From the NCBI RefSeq assembly GCF_003626975.1, contig NZ_CP032616.1, positions 5,246,001-5,310,000 of the forward strand: a DNA stretch of 64,000 bases, in the 5' to 3' direction. How positions within the stretch are numbered: the stretch's first letter is position 1; each line of letters starts with the position of its first letter. The notes beneath the pieces are model-generated. The model saw nothing but the letters and a program-made list of their open reading frames with translations, searched no databases and was not told where the DNA came from. This document shows positions 19,609 to 28,683 of this stretch, piece by piece. Origin of the DNA: Pseudomonas sp. DY-1. GTDB taxonomy: Bacteria; Pseudomonadota; Gammaproteobacteria; Pseudomonadales; Pseudomonadaceae. A program made the translations under genes and the position numbers.

Positions 19609-20223
19609 ATGTCTGGACGTTTCGCACTGTTCCGCTGGTCGCCCACTCAGGCCGCCCTTCCGGGTTTCCCCGCCGACCACCAACCACACTGGAACCTGGC
19701 TCCCGGCAGCCGGGTGCTGATGCTGCGCGAGGTGGACGGCCAGTTGCGTGCCGACATGGCCCGCTGGGGCCTGACGCCGTCCTGGCTCACCGATCTGTCC
19801 AAGACCCCGTCGCACGCCCGTGTCGAAACCCTGGCCGATCAGCCGATGTTCCGTGAGCCTTTCCGCTCGCGGCGCTGCCTGATCCTAGCCAATGGGTTCT
19901 ATGAGTGGCGTGGCGTGCGCAAGCGGCCCTACTGGCTCAGCGCCGAAGGCGGGAGCATGTACCTCGCCGCTCTCTGGGAAGCCTACCCGGTTGGCGATGT
20001 GGAATACCTCAGCCTGGCGATGGTCACCCAGCCTGTTGCCGGCCTGCGCCGCCCGCTGGTGCTGGATGAGGAGGGCCAGCGCCTCTGGCTGGCCGCCGAT
20101 TCGACGCCGATTCAGTTGCAGGAACTGCTGGCCCGGCCCGGCCCGCAGCTGCGCGAGCGCGCCCTGGCGACACTGGTGAACAATCCCAAGCTAGATGGAC
20201 CGGAGTGCCTGACACCGGCCTGA
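19609..20223 (+). CDS. SRAP/YedK-like protein lacking the catalytic cysteine
   Basis: A 204-residue member of the SOS-response-associated peptidase family (YedK/HMCES), which normally uses Cys2 to cross-link abasic sites in single-stranded DNA. The fold signatures are there: GRFAL at the start, WNLAPGS at 28-34, RWGLTPSW, ARVET and LANGFYEW with the active-site Glu at residue 99. However, residue 2 is Ser (MSGR, not MCGR), the Asn before ARVET is His69, and the His of the IHDRRP block is replaced (VAGLRRP). Three of the four YedK active-site residues are therefore changed. It may bind DNA without cross-linking. It is the third gene after the CPXCG and DUF2007 genes. Confidence 0.85.
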   Translation: MSGRFALFRWSPTQAALPGFPADHQPHWNLAPGSRVLMLREVDGQLRADMARWGLTPSWLTDLSKTPSHARVETLADQPMFREPFRSRRCLILANGFYEWRGVRKRPYWLSAEGGSMYLAALWEAYPVGDVEYLSLAMVTQPVAGLRRPLVLDEEGQRLWLAADSTPIQLQELLARPGPQLRERALATLVNNPKLDGPECLTPA

Positions 20224-20371
20224 TGTGTCGCACCCACCCTCGCAGTTACGCAGGTTCGTGCGTGCGGCGTTCCGCTAGAGCGAAGCGAAACCCAAGGAAT
20301 CTCCGTCGGGCTGCGCGTTGGGCGTCGCATAGCTCAGACACAACCTACAAGAGCAGTTCGCAAGCCGAATG

Positions 20372-20401
20372 AAAAAGCCCCTCGTGATGAGGGGCTTTTT
20401 C
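20372..20401. terminator. Bidirectional rho-independent terminator
   Basis: GAAAAAGCCCCTC-gtgat-GAGGGGCTTTTTC lies between the convergent SRAP-like and chemoreceptor genes. Confidence 0.94.
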
Positions 20402-22540
20402 TTACACCTTGAACTGATTGATCAGCCGTCGTTGCTGCTCGGCCAACTTGGTCAGCTCGGCGCTGGCCTGGGAGGCTTCGTCGGCGCCGCCGGCGACCTC
20501 GTTGGCCACCTGGCCGATGTTGATCACGTTGCGGTTTATATCCTCGGCCACCGCGCTCTGTTCCTCCGCGGCGCTGGCGATCTGGGTGTTCATGTCGTTG
20601 ATCACCGATACCGCCTGGGTGATGGACTCCAGCGCATGGGCCGCTTCGTTGGCGTGCTGCACGCTGGTGTCGGTCTTCTCCTGGCTGTCCTGCATCACCT
20701 TCACCACTTCGCGGGTGCCGTGCTGCAGTTGCTGGATCATCGTCTGGATTTCTTCAGTGGCCTGCTGGGTCTTCTGCGCCAGGTTGCGTACCTCATCGGC
20801 GACCACCGCGAAACCACGCCCCTGCTCGCCGGCGCGTGCCGCCTCGATGGCCGCGTTCAATGCCAGGAGGTTGGTCTGCTCGGCGATACCGCGAATGGCG
20901 ACCAGGATGGCATTGATGTTCTCGCTGTCCTTGGCCAGGTTCTGCACCACGCCCACGGCGCGGCCGATCTCGGTGGCCAGGGCGGAGATGGCTTCGGCGG
21001 TGCTGTGGACGATGCGCTTACCGTGGTTTGCCGCCTGGTCGGCGTGGCTGGCGGCTTCCGCCGCATGGGTGGCATTACGGGCCACGTCCTGGGCAGTGGC
21101 GGTCATTTCATGGACTGCGGTGGCCACCAGCTCGATTTCCGCTAGCTGCTTCTGTACGCCCTGGTTGGTGCGGATGGCGATATCGGCAGTGTGCTCGGAA
21201 GAGTCGCTGACCTTCTGCACTGAGGTCACTACCTGGCTGATCATCGACTGCAGTTTGCCGAGGAAGGTGTTGAAGCCCCCAGCGATGGCGCCCATCTCGT
21301 CGGCGCGGTTGTTGTGCAGGCGTTGGGTCAGGTCGCCGTCCCCCTTGGCGATGTCATCCAGCATGCCGACCATCTGGCGCAGCGGACGGGCGATACCGTA
21401 GCCGACGAACCAGATCACCAGCAGACCAAGACCAGCGATGAGCAGGCCCACCAGGGTCATGCCGAAGATATCGGCGTCGCGCTGGGAGGCGAGGTCGCTC
21501 TGCAGCTGAGACAGCTCCTTCATCACTGCCTGTACCGGCAACTGAATCAGCAGCACCCAGCGGGCGTCGGTGTCGCCGATGCCGAAGGGAACCATCAGCT
21601 CGATGCGCTGGCTGGCCTGGTCAATGCGGTAAGCCGGCTGGTCGCCGGACAGGCCGCGCAGGCTGTCCAGGGTGGTGGAGTCCAGCGCCTTGGCAGCGTC
21701 TTCGCCCAGCTTCGAGCTGTCGCGGGAATAGGCCACCAGGCGGTTGTTGCTGGCAAGCAGCGCCATGTCACCGGCGCCCTCGTAGAGCTGCTGGTCTGCT
21801 TTACTCAGCAGGTCCTGGATGAAGTTCAGGGAGAAGTCGGCACCGGCGATGCCCTTGAACTCGCCCTTGATCATGATCGGCGCGGTGAACGACGAGAGGA
21901 TCACGATCTTGCCGCCCACATCATAAGGTGCGGGGTCGATGGCGCAGGGCTTCTTGCGCTCTTTCGAGCAAAGGTAGTACTCGCCCTCACGTACACCGGT
22001 GGGGAGCATCTTCTCGCTTTCCATGAAGCCGATGGCGTCCTGGCCAACGCTGCCGTCGGCATTGCGGAACCACCAGGGCAGGAAGCGGCCTGTGCCGTCG
22101 TAGCCATTCCCCTTCGGGCCGGCATAGTTGGCGTCGGCACCGTCGATGCCATTGGGCTCCCAGCCGATGTAGCTGCCATTGAGCTTGGGGTTGCGCTCGG
22201 TGGTCTGGCGAACCAGGTTGTTCAGCTGCTCACGACTGATGCTCAGCTTGGGATTGCCGGCGTCGTCGGTTTCACCGAGCAGGCTGTTGAGGTTAGCCAT
22301 GTTCTTGGCAATTCCCAGGGGCAGCTCCAGTTCCCGCTGGATCTGGCTCACCTGGGAGCCAGCGAGCGCAATCAGGCGATCATTGATCACCTGTTCGAGC
22401 AATGCCTGGGTGCGTTGCTGGACCAGTTCCTGGGTTTTCGCACCGGAAAACAGGGCGTAGAGCACCAGGGCGGCAACCACCGCCAGCACGCTGGCTCCTG
22501 CCAAGGCTGCGATGGAGAACTGAATGGACCTGAACTTCAT
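20402..22540 (-). CDS. Methyl-accepting chemotaxis protein with dCache-type sensor
   Basis: A 712-residue chemoreceptor. TM1 spans about residues 8-29. A periplasmic region of about 320 residues has dCache features ([34 protein letters not shown]). TM2 is near residues 358-380, followed by a HAMP domain. The cytoplasmic four-helix signalling domain carries the invariant hairpin [20 protein letters not shown]. The ligand is unknown; dCache receptors often bind amino acids or organic acids. Its position fits P. aeruginosa PA4633. There is no NWETF-type CheR pentapeptide at the C terminus (it ends LINQFKV). A FliA-type promoter lies just upstream. Confidence 0.95.
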   Translation of the reverse strand: MKFRSIQFSIAALAGASVLAVVAALVLYALFSGAKTQELVQQRTQALLEQVINDRLIALAGSQVSQIQRELELPLGIAKNMANLNSLLGETDDAGNPKLSISREQLNNLVRQTTERNPKLNGSYIGWEPNGIDGADANYAGPKGNGYDGTGRFLPWWFRNADGSVGQDAIGFMESEKMLPTGVREGEYYLCSKERKKPCAIDPAPYDVGGKIVILSSFTAPIMIKGEFKGIAGADFSLNFIQDLLSKADQQLYEGAGDMALLASNNRLVAYSRDSSKLGEDAAKALDSTTLDSLRGLSGDQPAYRIDQASQRIELMVPFGIGDTDARWVLLIQLPVQAVMKELSQLQSDLASQRDADIFGMTLVGLLIAGLGLLVIWFVGYGIARPLRQMVGMLDDIAKGDGDLTQRLHNNRADEMGAIAGGFNTFLGKLQSMISQVVTSVQKVSDSSEHTADIAIRTNQGVQKQLAEIELVATAVHEMTATAQDVARNATHAAEAASHADQAANHGKRIVHSTAEAISALATEIGRAVGVVQNLAKDSENINAILVAIRGIAEQTNLLALNAAIEAARAGEQGRGFAVVADEVRNLAQKTQQATEEIQTMIQQLQHGTREVVKVMQDSQEKTDTSVQHANEAAHALESITQAVSVINDMNTQIASAAEEQSAVAEDINRNVINIGQVANEVAGGADEASQASAELTKLAEQQRRLINQFKV

Positions 22541-22576
22541 GTGGACTCCGGAAATGGGATTTCACCGTGATTCCTT

Positions 22577-22606
22577 ATATCGGCCGGACTGTGAAATTTC
22601 CTAAGT
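22577..22606 (-). promoter_or_regulatory. FliA (sigma-28)-like promoter of the chemoreceptor
   Basis: On the leftward strand, GCCGATAT matches the FliA -10 consensus GCCGATAA at seven of eight positions. Fifteen bases upstream is TAGG, a poor match to the -35 TAAA. The -10 lies 37 bp from the chemoreceptor start, as expected for a flagellar-class gene. Confidence 0.5.
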
Positions 22607-22713
22607 CGTGCATGCAGTTAAAAACGTCGCCAGCTTGTCTACATGCGACGTGGTTGCCCGGGTTTCTGGCCAGCCTTAGCATTACCGACCTCGCAAAGAG
22701 ATGGAGAGCCACC

Positions 22714-23532
22714 ATGGCCAAGCTGTTTTACCTGTCCGGGCTGACCGCGGCCCTGCTCCTGGCAGGATGCCAGGCCGTCAATACCACCAGCGGCGGAGCA
22801 GTCGGCGTCGAACGCAAGCAGTACATGTTCAGCATGTTGTCGAGTTCTGAGCTGAATCAGATGTACGCCCAGTCCTACCAGCAGACCGTGACCGAGGCGC
22901 AGCAGAAGGGCGTGCTGGACAAGAACAGCACCGACGCCCGTCGTGTCGATGCGATTGCCAAGCGGCTGATCGCCCAAACTTCCGCGTTCCGTCCGGATGC
23001 CGCGCAATGGGCCTGGGAAGCCAATGTGATCGACAGTGACGAGCTCAACGCCAACTGCGGTCCGGGCGGCAAGATCATCGTCTACAGCGGCCTGATCGAT
23101 AAGCTCAAACTCACCGACGACGAACTGGCAGCGGTGATGGGGCATGAGATCGCCCACGCCCTGCGCGAACACAGCCGCGAAGCCATGTCCAAGGCCTATG
23201 GCGTGCAGATGGCCAACCAGATCGGTTCGGTCCTGGGTGTCGGTCAGGCTGGTCTGGGGATGGCCAACGCGGGTGTGGAATACCTGATGACCCTGCCCAA
23301 CAGCCGCTCCAATGAGAACGAAGCCGACCTCATCGGCCTGGAGCTCGCCGCCCGTGCCGGCTACAACCCGAACGCCGCCATCAGCCTCTGGCAGAAGATG
23401 GAGCAGACCGGTGGTGGAGCTCCACCGGAGTTCATGAGTACACACCCGTCGTCAGGCTCGCGCATGTCGTCGTTGCAGGCAGCCATTCCAAAGGTGATGC
23501 CACTTTACGAGCAAGCGAAGGGACAGCGCTAG
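22714..23532 (+). CDS. M48-family metallopeptidase lipoprotein
   Basis: A 272-residue envelope zinc protease. Residues 1-16 are a lipoprotein signal ending in LLLAGC. The zinc-binding helix MGHEIAHALREHS is at about residue 145, with the downstream Glu ligand in SNENEADLIGLELAARAGY. It resembles LoiP/YggG and the P. aeruginosa PA4632 protein. It probably degrades misfolded envelope proteins. I chose the ATG at 22714 for its GGAGAG ribosome site and the complete signal peptide; a longer frame from 22567 has no such support. Confidence 0.9.
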   Translation: MAKLFYLSGLTAALLLAGCQAVNTTSGGAVGVERKQYMFSMLSSSELNQMYAQSYQQTVTEAQQKGVLDKNSTDARRVDAIAKRLIAQTSAFRPDAAQWAWEANVIDSDELNANCGPGGKIIVYSGLIDKLKLTDDELAAVMGHEIAHALREHSREAMSKAYGVQMANQIGSVLGVGQAGLGMANAGVEYLMTLPNSRSNENEADLIGLELAARAGYNPNAAISLWQKMEQTGGGAPPEFMSTHPSSGSRMSSLQAAIPKVMPLYEQAKGQR

Positions 23533-23646
23533 GAACATCCGGGTTGTCGGTGATCCCGGCTGGCATCCCGGCAACCCGCGTTCTAGACTGCTCGCCGCCA
23601 CCTCGAAGCGTCGGGGTGGCGAATCTCCAGCGGATGAGGAGTCGCA

Positions 23647-24630
23647 GTGAAAATCGCCGTACTGGGAGCAACTGGCCTGCTCGGCCATCACGCGGCACGA
23701 GCGGTAAAGGTCGCCGGGCACCGCCTGGTGCTGATACACCGGCCGACGTCACGGATCGAGCGCCTGGCATACCTGGAGCCCGAGTGCCGGGCGGCTGATC
23801 TGCTGGACCATGCCGGTCTCACCCGCGCGCTCAGCGACATCGACGGCGTGATCTTCTGTGCCGCCGGCTACCCGAAGCGGCCGCGCCGCTGGCAAGAGGA
23901 AGTCGCCAGCGCCCTCGACCAGACCAACCATTTCTATGCCGCATGTCTCGCCGCGCATGTCCCGCGCATCCTCTACACCGGCGCCGCCATCGCCCTGCCG
24001 CGACATCCCGAAGGACTGCCCGGCCACGAAGGGCTGTTCTATGAGGGGATGCCGCGCTGGAAGAACCCATATCTGCTGAGCAAGTGGGCACTCGATGAAC
24101 AGGCCCGCGAACAGGCCCGCAGCGGACTGCCTGTAATCATCGGGATTCCCGGCATGTGCCTGGGCGAGTTCGACGCAGGTCCTAGTACCGGGCGCCTCGT
24201 CACCGCGATGGCGCAGGGCTGGATGACTCATTACGTACCCGGCCGGCGCAACCTGCTGGATGCAGCCGACGCCGGGCGGGGCCTGCTGTTGGCGCTGGAG
24301 AAGGGAAGGGCGGGCGAGCGCTACCTGCTGACCGGGCAGAACATCGAGCTGGCCGAGCTGACCGAGCGAATTGCCAGGCTGCTCGGTGTTCAGCCGCCGC
24401 AACCCATGCCGCTGGCAATGGCCAAAGGCATCGCGGTGCTCGGACGTTTGCGTTACCGGTTATCCGGCGAGCTGCCGAAACTGGATGACACCGCGATCGC
24501 GGTGATGGCTGGCGGGCAGTTCCTCGATGGCAGCAAGGCGCGCCATGAACTGGGCTTCGTCGCCGAGACGCCGCTGGACGTCACCCTGGAACGCACCATT
24601 GGCTGGTTCCGGGCCAACGGCTATCTCTGA
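23647..24630 (+). CDS. Extended SDR / NAD-dependent epimerase-like protein
   Basis: A 327-residue protein with an N-terminal Rossmann motif (KIAVLGATGLLGHHAAR) and the SDR active-site pair in YLLSKWALDE (Tyr-x3-Lys), with a preceding Thr/Gly region ILYTGAAIALP. It resembles dihydroflavonol-4-reductase-like extended SDRs that act on sugars, sterols or secondary metabolites. The substrate is unknown. GAGGAG precedes the ATG by about 6 bp. It is convergent with the SnoaL-like gene; the two stops abut (24630/24631). Confidence 0.85.
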   Translation: MKIAVLGATGLLGHHAARAVKVAGHRLVLIHRPTSRIERLAYLEPECRAADLLDHAGLTRALSDIDGVIFCAAGYPKRPRRWQEEVASALDQTNHFYAACLAAHVPRILYTGAAIALPRHPEGLPGHEGLFYEGMPRWKNPYLLSKWALDEQAREQARSGLPVIIGIPGMCLGEFDAGPSTGRLVTAMAQGWMTHYVPGRRNLLDAADAGRGLLLALEKGRAGERYLLTGQNIELAELTERIARLLGVQPPQPMPLAMAKGIAVLGRLRYRLSGELPKLDDTAIAVMAGGQFLDGSKARHELGFVAETPLDVTLERTIGWFRANGYL

Positions 24631-25074
24631 TTAAGGCAGGGCTTTCTCGGCCAGAGGCTGGGTGGCGAGACCGAGCTGGGCGCGGAAGCTTTCCATGTCG
24701 AACATGGTGCAGATTTCCTGCACTTCACCCACGCTGTTCAGGGTCCAGAAGGCCATGGCCGAAATGCTGAGGATCTTGTCGCTGGGCGGGTAGCCCAGGG
24801 CGGGTTTCTGGATGCTGCCGATCAGGGTGCACCAGGTCACCACCTTGTTGCCTTCGGCGATGCATTCCTCCACCACCACTTCCAGATCAGGCATGGCCTC
24901 GCGGATGTTCGCTACCATCTGGGCGTAGGCGGCGCTGTTCAAGGCGCGGCCGATGAAGGAGCTCTTGTAGAGGAAGTCCTTGCTCTGCAGCTGCTCGGCC
25001 AGGGCCAGGCGACCCTTGTTCCACGACAGCTCGATGTGCTGGCGAACCAGCCGCTTCATATCGTCCAGTGACAC
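24631..25074 (-). CDS. SnoaL-like (NTF2-fold) polyketide-cyclase-type protein
   Basis: A 147-residue protein of the SnoaL/ester-cyclase NTF2-like group: RRHIELSWNKG-type first helix (VRQHIELSWNKGRLALAEQL), AYAQMVANIREAMPDLEVVVEE, and a C-terminal strand GEVQEICTMFD. Members bind small hydrophobic ligands, and many have no known reaction. I chose the GTG at 25074, which has GGGGAG 6 bp upstream. A longer frame to 25197 has no ribosome site and unlike residues. An equivalent gene lies here in P. aeruginosa. Confidence 0.75.
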   Translation of the reverse strand: MSLDDMKRLVRQHIELSWNKGRLALAEQLQSKDFLYKSSFIGRALNSAAYAQMVANIREAMPDLEVVVEECIAEGNKVVTWCTLIGSIQKPALGYPPSDKILSISAMAFWTLNSVGEVQEICTMFDMESFRAQLGLATQPLAEKALP

Positions 25075-25221
25075 GATGCGCTCCCCTGCGCCTTGATCCA
25101 GCGCGTAACAATACCGATACACGTGGCGATTCCATTGGCCGAAGCGCCGTGGTGCGGGGTAAGCGGAGCGAAGCCCGAAGGGCGGCATCCGCCCCACGGG
25201 CTTCTCAGGCGCGGCAACCCG

Positions 25222-25806
25222 TCAGAACGTCCCGCTGAGCTTCAGCGCTTCGTAAACGGCATAGACGGCCAGGGCAGCGAAGGCGATGGCGGCCAGGCGG
25301 CGGATCAAGGTCAGCGGCAGGCGGTCGGCGGCGAAGTTGCCGGCCAGCACCACCGGTACGTTGGCGATCAGCATGCCGAGGGTGGTGCCCATGACCACCA
25401 TGACGAAGTGCGGGTACTGGGCGGCCAGCATCACGGTCGCGACCTGGGTCTTGTCACCCATTTCGGCGAGGAAGAAGGCGATCAGCGTGGTGAGGAACGG
25501 GCCGTACTTCTTCAGGCCGGACTCTTCGTCGTCATCCAGTTTGTCCGGCACCAGGGTCCACAGGGCCACGGCGGCGAAGGATGCCGCGAGGATCCAGCTG
25601 AGGGTGGCGGCAGAGAAGAAGCTGGCGACCCATGAACCTACGGCGCCAGCGGCGAAGTGGTTGGCCAGGGTAGCCGCGACGATGCCCCAGATGATCGGCC
25701 AGGGTTTGCGGAAGCGGGCGGCAAGCAGTAGTGCGAGCAACTGAGTCTTGTCGCCGATTTCGGCGAGGGCAACGATCAGCGTCGGGACGAAGAGGGATTC
25801 CAGCAT
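25222..25806 (-). CDS. GDT1/UPF0016-family manganese exporter (MneA-like)
   Basis: A 194-residue inner-membrane protein with six hydrophobic segments in two halves. Each half has the family motif E-x-G-D-K-T-Q: ALAEIGDKTQLLALLLA near residue 16 and FLAEMGDKTQVATVMLA near residue 120. This is the cation-binding signature of the GDT1/TMEM165/MneA family, which exports Mn(2+) (Vibrio cholerae MneA is the bacterial example I know). The predicted yybP-ykoY manganese riboswitch in the leader supports this role. I chose the ATG at 25806 (MLESLFVPTL). Confidence 0.9.
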   Translation of the reverse strand: MLESLFVPTLIVALAEIGDKTQLLALLLAARFRKPWPIIWGIVAATLANHFAAGAVGSWVASFFSAATLSWILAASFAAVALWTLVPDKLDDDEESGLKKYGPFLTTLIAFFLAEMGDKTQVATVMLAAQYPHFVMVVMGTTLGMLIANVPVVLAGNFAADRLPLTLIRRLAAIAFAALAVYAVYEALKLSGTF

Positions 25807-25869
25807 CAGGGTTCCTACGGGGGCGGGTCGACTAATCACCATGACACACGCAATCTGCCCACCCCGGGT

Positions 25870-26012
25870 CAGGTTGTATGTGTCATAGGTCTTGTCAAAC
25901 CGCTGGCCTGTCTTTGCAGGCTCGGGGTCGCATGCGCCATGGTCTGTGGACCAAGTGTGTTGACGCACGCCGGGCGAGCAGGGCGCTCGCGGGAGACTAC
26001 TCCCCTAGGACG
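25870..26012 (-). ncRNA. yybP-ykoY manganese riboswitch
   Basis: Read leftward, the leader contains GGGGAGTAG (25997-26005), then GCGTCAACA, a hairpin GCCTGC-aaa-gacaGGC, and the closing segment GACAAGACCTATGAC. These are the conserved parts of the yybP-ykoY aptamer in the right order. The element lies between the lysP stop and the GDT1-family exporter gene, and would switch on expression when Mn(2+) is high. The ends are approximate. Confidence 0.82.
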
Positions 26013-26065
26013 GGGCGCATTTTGCACAAGCCGGGCCGCCCCGGCAAGCGCGAAATGCCGGTCGG

Positions 26066-27541
26066 TCAGTTGTCGCCGCCGCGCACGTCCATCTCCGAGT
26101 AGGCGACCAGACGGCTGCCCTTCTTCATGCGATAGCCCAGCCAGATGGCGAGGAACAACGGCAGGCTGATGTAGGTGGCCGCCAGACCGGCCCAGTCGAT
26201 CTTGTCGCCGAAAAAGGCCTGGTAGTTCTGCCCGAGGGTGATCAGCAGGCACAGGGTGAAGGCGAACAGTGGTCCGAAGGGGAACAGCTTGGCGCGGTAA
26301 GGCAGGTCTTCCAGGCGCCCGCCTTGGGTCAGGTAGCCCTTGCGGAAGCGGTAGTGGGAAATGGCGATGCCCAGCCAGGCGATGAATCCGCACATGCCCG
26401 AGGTGTTCAGCAGCCAGGTGTAGAGAGTGCTGTCACCGACGATGGAGGTGAAGAAGCACAGCGCGCCGACCAGGGTAGTGGCATAAAGCGCGTTGCGCGG
26501 CACGCCACTGGCGGAGAGGCGCGCGAAGAGTTTCGGCGCTTTGCCCTGCAGGGCGAGGTTGTAAAGCATGCGGGTCGAGGCATACATGCCGGAGTTGCCG
26601 GCGGAGAGGATGGCCGTGAGGATCACCGCATTCATCACGCTGGCTGCGGCAGCGAAACCGGCACGCTCGAATAGCAGGGTGAAGGGCGACACGCTGATAT
26701 CGCTGGCGTCGTTCTTCAGCAGGTTCGGTTCAGTGTAGGGAATCAACATGCCGATCACGAAGATCGCCAGGATGTAGAACATCAGGATGCGCCAGAACAC
26801 CTGGCGGATGGCGATGGGGATGTTCTTCTTGGGGTTCTCCGATTCACCTGCGGCGATGCCGATGAGCTCCGTACCCTGGAAGGAGAATCCGGCGATCATC
26901 GCCACCCCGACCATGGCCTGCAGGCCGCCGACGAAGGGCGCATCGCCTGTGGTGAAGTTGCTGAATCCGGGGGATTCGATGCCGCCCATGATGCCGAAGA
27001 TCGTGGCCAGGCCGATGCCGATGAACACCACCACCGTCACCACCTTGATCAGCGCGAACCAGAACTCGCTTTCGCCGAAGCCCTTCACCGAGATCACGTT
27101 GAGCAGGAACATCAAGCCGAGGAACAGGGCGCTCCAGTAGATGCCGGGCACGTCCGGCAGCCAGAAACTCATGATCAGCTGCGCCGCTACCAGTTCAGCG
27201 GCAATGGTCACCGCCCAGTTGTACCAATAGTTCCAACCCAGGGCGAAACCGAATCCATCGTCGACGAAGCGGCTGCCATATGTGCTGAACGAGCCGGAAA
27301 CCGGGATGTGCGCGGCCATCTCGCCCAGGCTGGTCATCAGGAAGTAGACCATCAGGCCAATCAGTGCGTAGGCCAGCAGCGCGCCGCCCGGCCCGGCAGT
27401 TGCGACCGTGGCGCCGGAGGCTACGAACAGGCCGGTACCGATGGAGCCGCCGATGGCGATCATGTTCAGGTGGCGTGGTTTGAGGGAGCGATGCAGCCCA
27501 TCCTTGAGTGGAGTAGCGCTGGCAGTGTTCAAATTGGTCAC
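26066..27541 (-). CDS. lysP: Amino acid permease, lysine-specific type
   Basis: A 491-residue amino acid/polyamine/organocation transporter with 12 hydrophobic segments. It starts with a cytosolic tail, then LKPRHLNMIAIGGSIGTGLF, the substrate-binding GSIGTG motif of TM1. The sequence FSTYGSRFVDDGFGFALGWNYWYNW and the conserved GFSFQGTELIGIAAGES in TM6 match LysP. It imports lysine with protons and in enterobacteria also signals lysine to CadC. Its place beside the GDT1 and rsmC genes fits PA4628. Confidence 0.88.
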   Translation of the reverse strand: MTNLNTASATPLKDGLHRSLKPRHLNMIAIGGSIGTGLFVASGATVATAGPGGALLAYALIGLMVYFLMTSLGEMAAHIPVSGSFSTYGSRFVDDGFGFALGWNYWYNWAVTIAAELVAAQLIMSFWLPDVPGIYWSALFLGLMFLLNVISVKGFGESEFWFALIKVVTVVVFIGIGLATIFGIMGGIESPGFSNFTTGDAPFVGGLQAMVGVAMIAGFSFQGTELIGIAAGESENPKKNIPIAIRQVFWRILMFYILAIFVIGMLIPYTEPNLLKNDASDISVSPFTLLFERAGFAAAASVMNAVILTAILSAGNSGMYASTRMLYNLALQGKAPKLFARLSASGVPRNALYATTLVGALCFFTSIVGDSTLYTWLLNTSGMCGFIAWLGIAISHYRFRKGYLTQGGRLEDLPYRAKLFPFGPLFAFTLCLLITLGQNYQAFFGDKIDWAGLAATYISLPLFLAIWLGYRMKKGSRLVAYSEMDVRGGDN

Positions 27542-27633
27542 AAAGATCTCCAGATCCCCCCCCGCCGAGGCCAGGGGAGAGGGCGGCTATTGGATGCCGC
27601 TTGAGCAAGGGTATTGAGGCGGTGCCCGCCAGG

Positions 27634-28632
27634 TCAGGCCAGGCGGGCGCGGTAAATGCGGAAGCCATCCCCTTCGGCGAGGGTCTGGCAGGGGCCGAGA
27701 TGGTACTCGATAAGCGGTGGGTACTTGAGGAAGCTGTTGGCCACGATACGCAGCTCACCGCCCGGCCGCAGGTGGTTGCGGGCCTCGTGCAGCAAGTCCT
27801 CGCTGGCCTGGTAGTCGGTGTGCACGCCCTGGTGGAACGGCGGGTTGCTGATGATTGCGCAAAGGCCTGCCGGAGCGCCATGGATACCGTCGGCGGCGAT
27901 CACCTCCCCTTCCAGTCCATTGGCGGCCAGAGTCAGGCGGCTGCTGGCAACGGCGAACGCATCGACGTCCAGCAGGGTCAGCTGGCTCTGTGGATATCGC
28001 CGTTTGAGTACCGCGCCCAGTACGCCGGCGCCGCAGCCGAAGTCCAGCAGATGGCCATTGGGCAGGCCATCCAGTTGCTGCAGGAGCAGGGCGCTGCCGC
28101 GGTCCAGGCGGCCATGGCTGAAGACGCCGGGCAGGCTGACCACTTCCAGCGGGCCGTCGGCCAGATCCAGCGAGTAGCGCTGGGCCAGGGCCTCCAGGTC
28201 GGGGGCGGCGGGGGTCTGCTCAATACTCACCTGCCACAGCTGGCAATGGCGCGCGCTATCCAGTTTGCGCGGCTTGCCGAACGCGGCCAGTTGCTTGGCA
28301 GCACGCTCGATACCGCCGCGTTTCTCGCCGACGAGGAAGAGTTCACCGCCGGGCAGGCGGGCCGCAAGCGCGGCCAGCAGGTAGTCAGCCAGTTCACGGG
28401 ACTTGGGCAGGAAAAGCACCGCAGCGGTGAAAGGGGTATCCGGCGGCGTGGTGCCGAAATGGCTACGCCCGGCAAAGCGGCTTTCAAGGGCCGCCTGGTC
28501 ACCGGCGTGCCAGCTCCAGCCACTGGCCTGCGGCAAGGTGTCGAGCAGGTCGTCGGCGGGCAATCCGGCCAGTAACACCGCGCCTTGGAACAGATCGGCC
28601 TGTCGAAGCAGGACTTCGCTGCGTGGGTCCAT
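27634..28632 (-). CDS. rsmC: 16S rRNA (guanine-1207-N2)-methyltransferase
   Basis: A 332-residue two-domain methyltransferase. Residues about 1-155 form a degenerate N-terminal methyltransferase fold. Residues 165-332 form the active domain, with [16 protein letters not shown] for SAM binding and the amino-methylase motif ISNPPFHQG (N-P-P-F). It methylates G1207 of 16S rRNA in 30S subunits. The gene is read leftward. A 30-bp inverted repeat lies just before its start. Confidence 0.93.
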   Translation of the reverse strand: MDPRSEVLLRQADLFQGAVLLAGLPADDLLDTLPQASGWSWHAGDQAALESRFAGRSHFGTTPPDTPFTAAVLFLPKSRELADYLLAALAARLPGGELFLVGEKRGGIERAAKQLAAFGKPRKLDSARHCQLWQVSIEQTPAAPDLEALAQRYSLDLADGPLEVVSLPGVFSHGRLDRGSALLLQQLDGLPNGHLLDFGCGAGVLGAVLKRRYPQSQLTLLDVDAFAVASSRLTLAANGLEGEVIAADGIHGAPAGLCAIISNPPFHQGVHTDYQASEDLLHEARNHLRPGGELRIVANSFLKYPPLIEYHLGPCQTLAEGDGFRIYRARLA

Positions 28633-28642
28633 CTAAAGGAGA

Positions 28643-28672
28643 TCCTGATAAAAGCAGCGAATTTTATCAGGA
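28643..28672. repeat. Inverted repeat upstream of rsmC
   Basis: TCCTGATAAAA, 8 bases, TTTTATCAGGA: a perfect 11-bp dyad 11 bp upstream of the rsmC ATG and 11 bp downstream of the hprA-like stop. As RNA it makes a stable hairpin next to the rsmC start, or it may terminate the upstream gene's transcript. Confidence 0.6.
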
Positions 28673-28683
28673 AGTTGTAGGAA

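Noticed and set aside
20224..20370. Possible degenerate repeat between SRAP-like gene and terminator.
   Set aside because: It has short pieces resembling Pseudomonas intergenic repeats, but no complete palindrome could be matched by eye.
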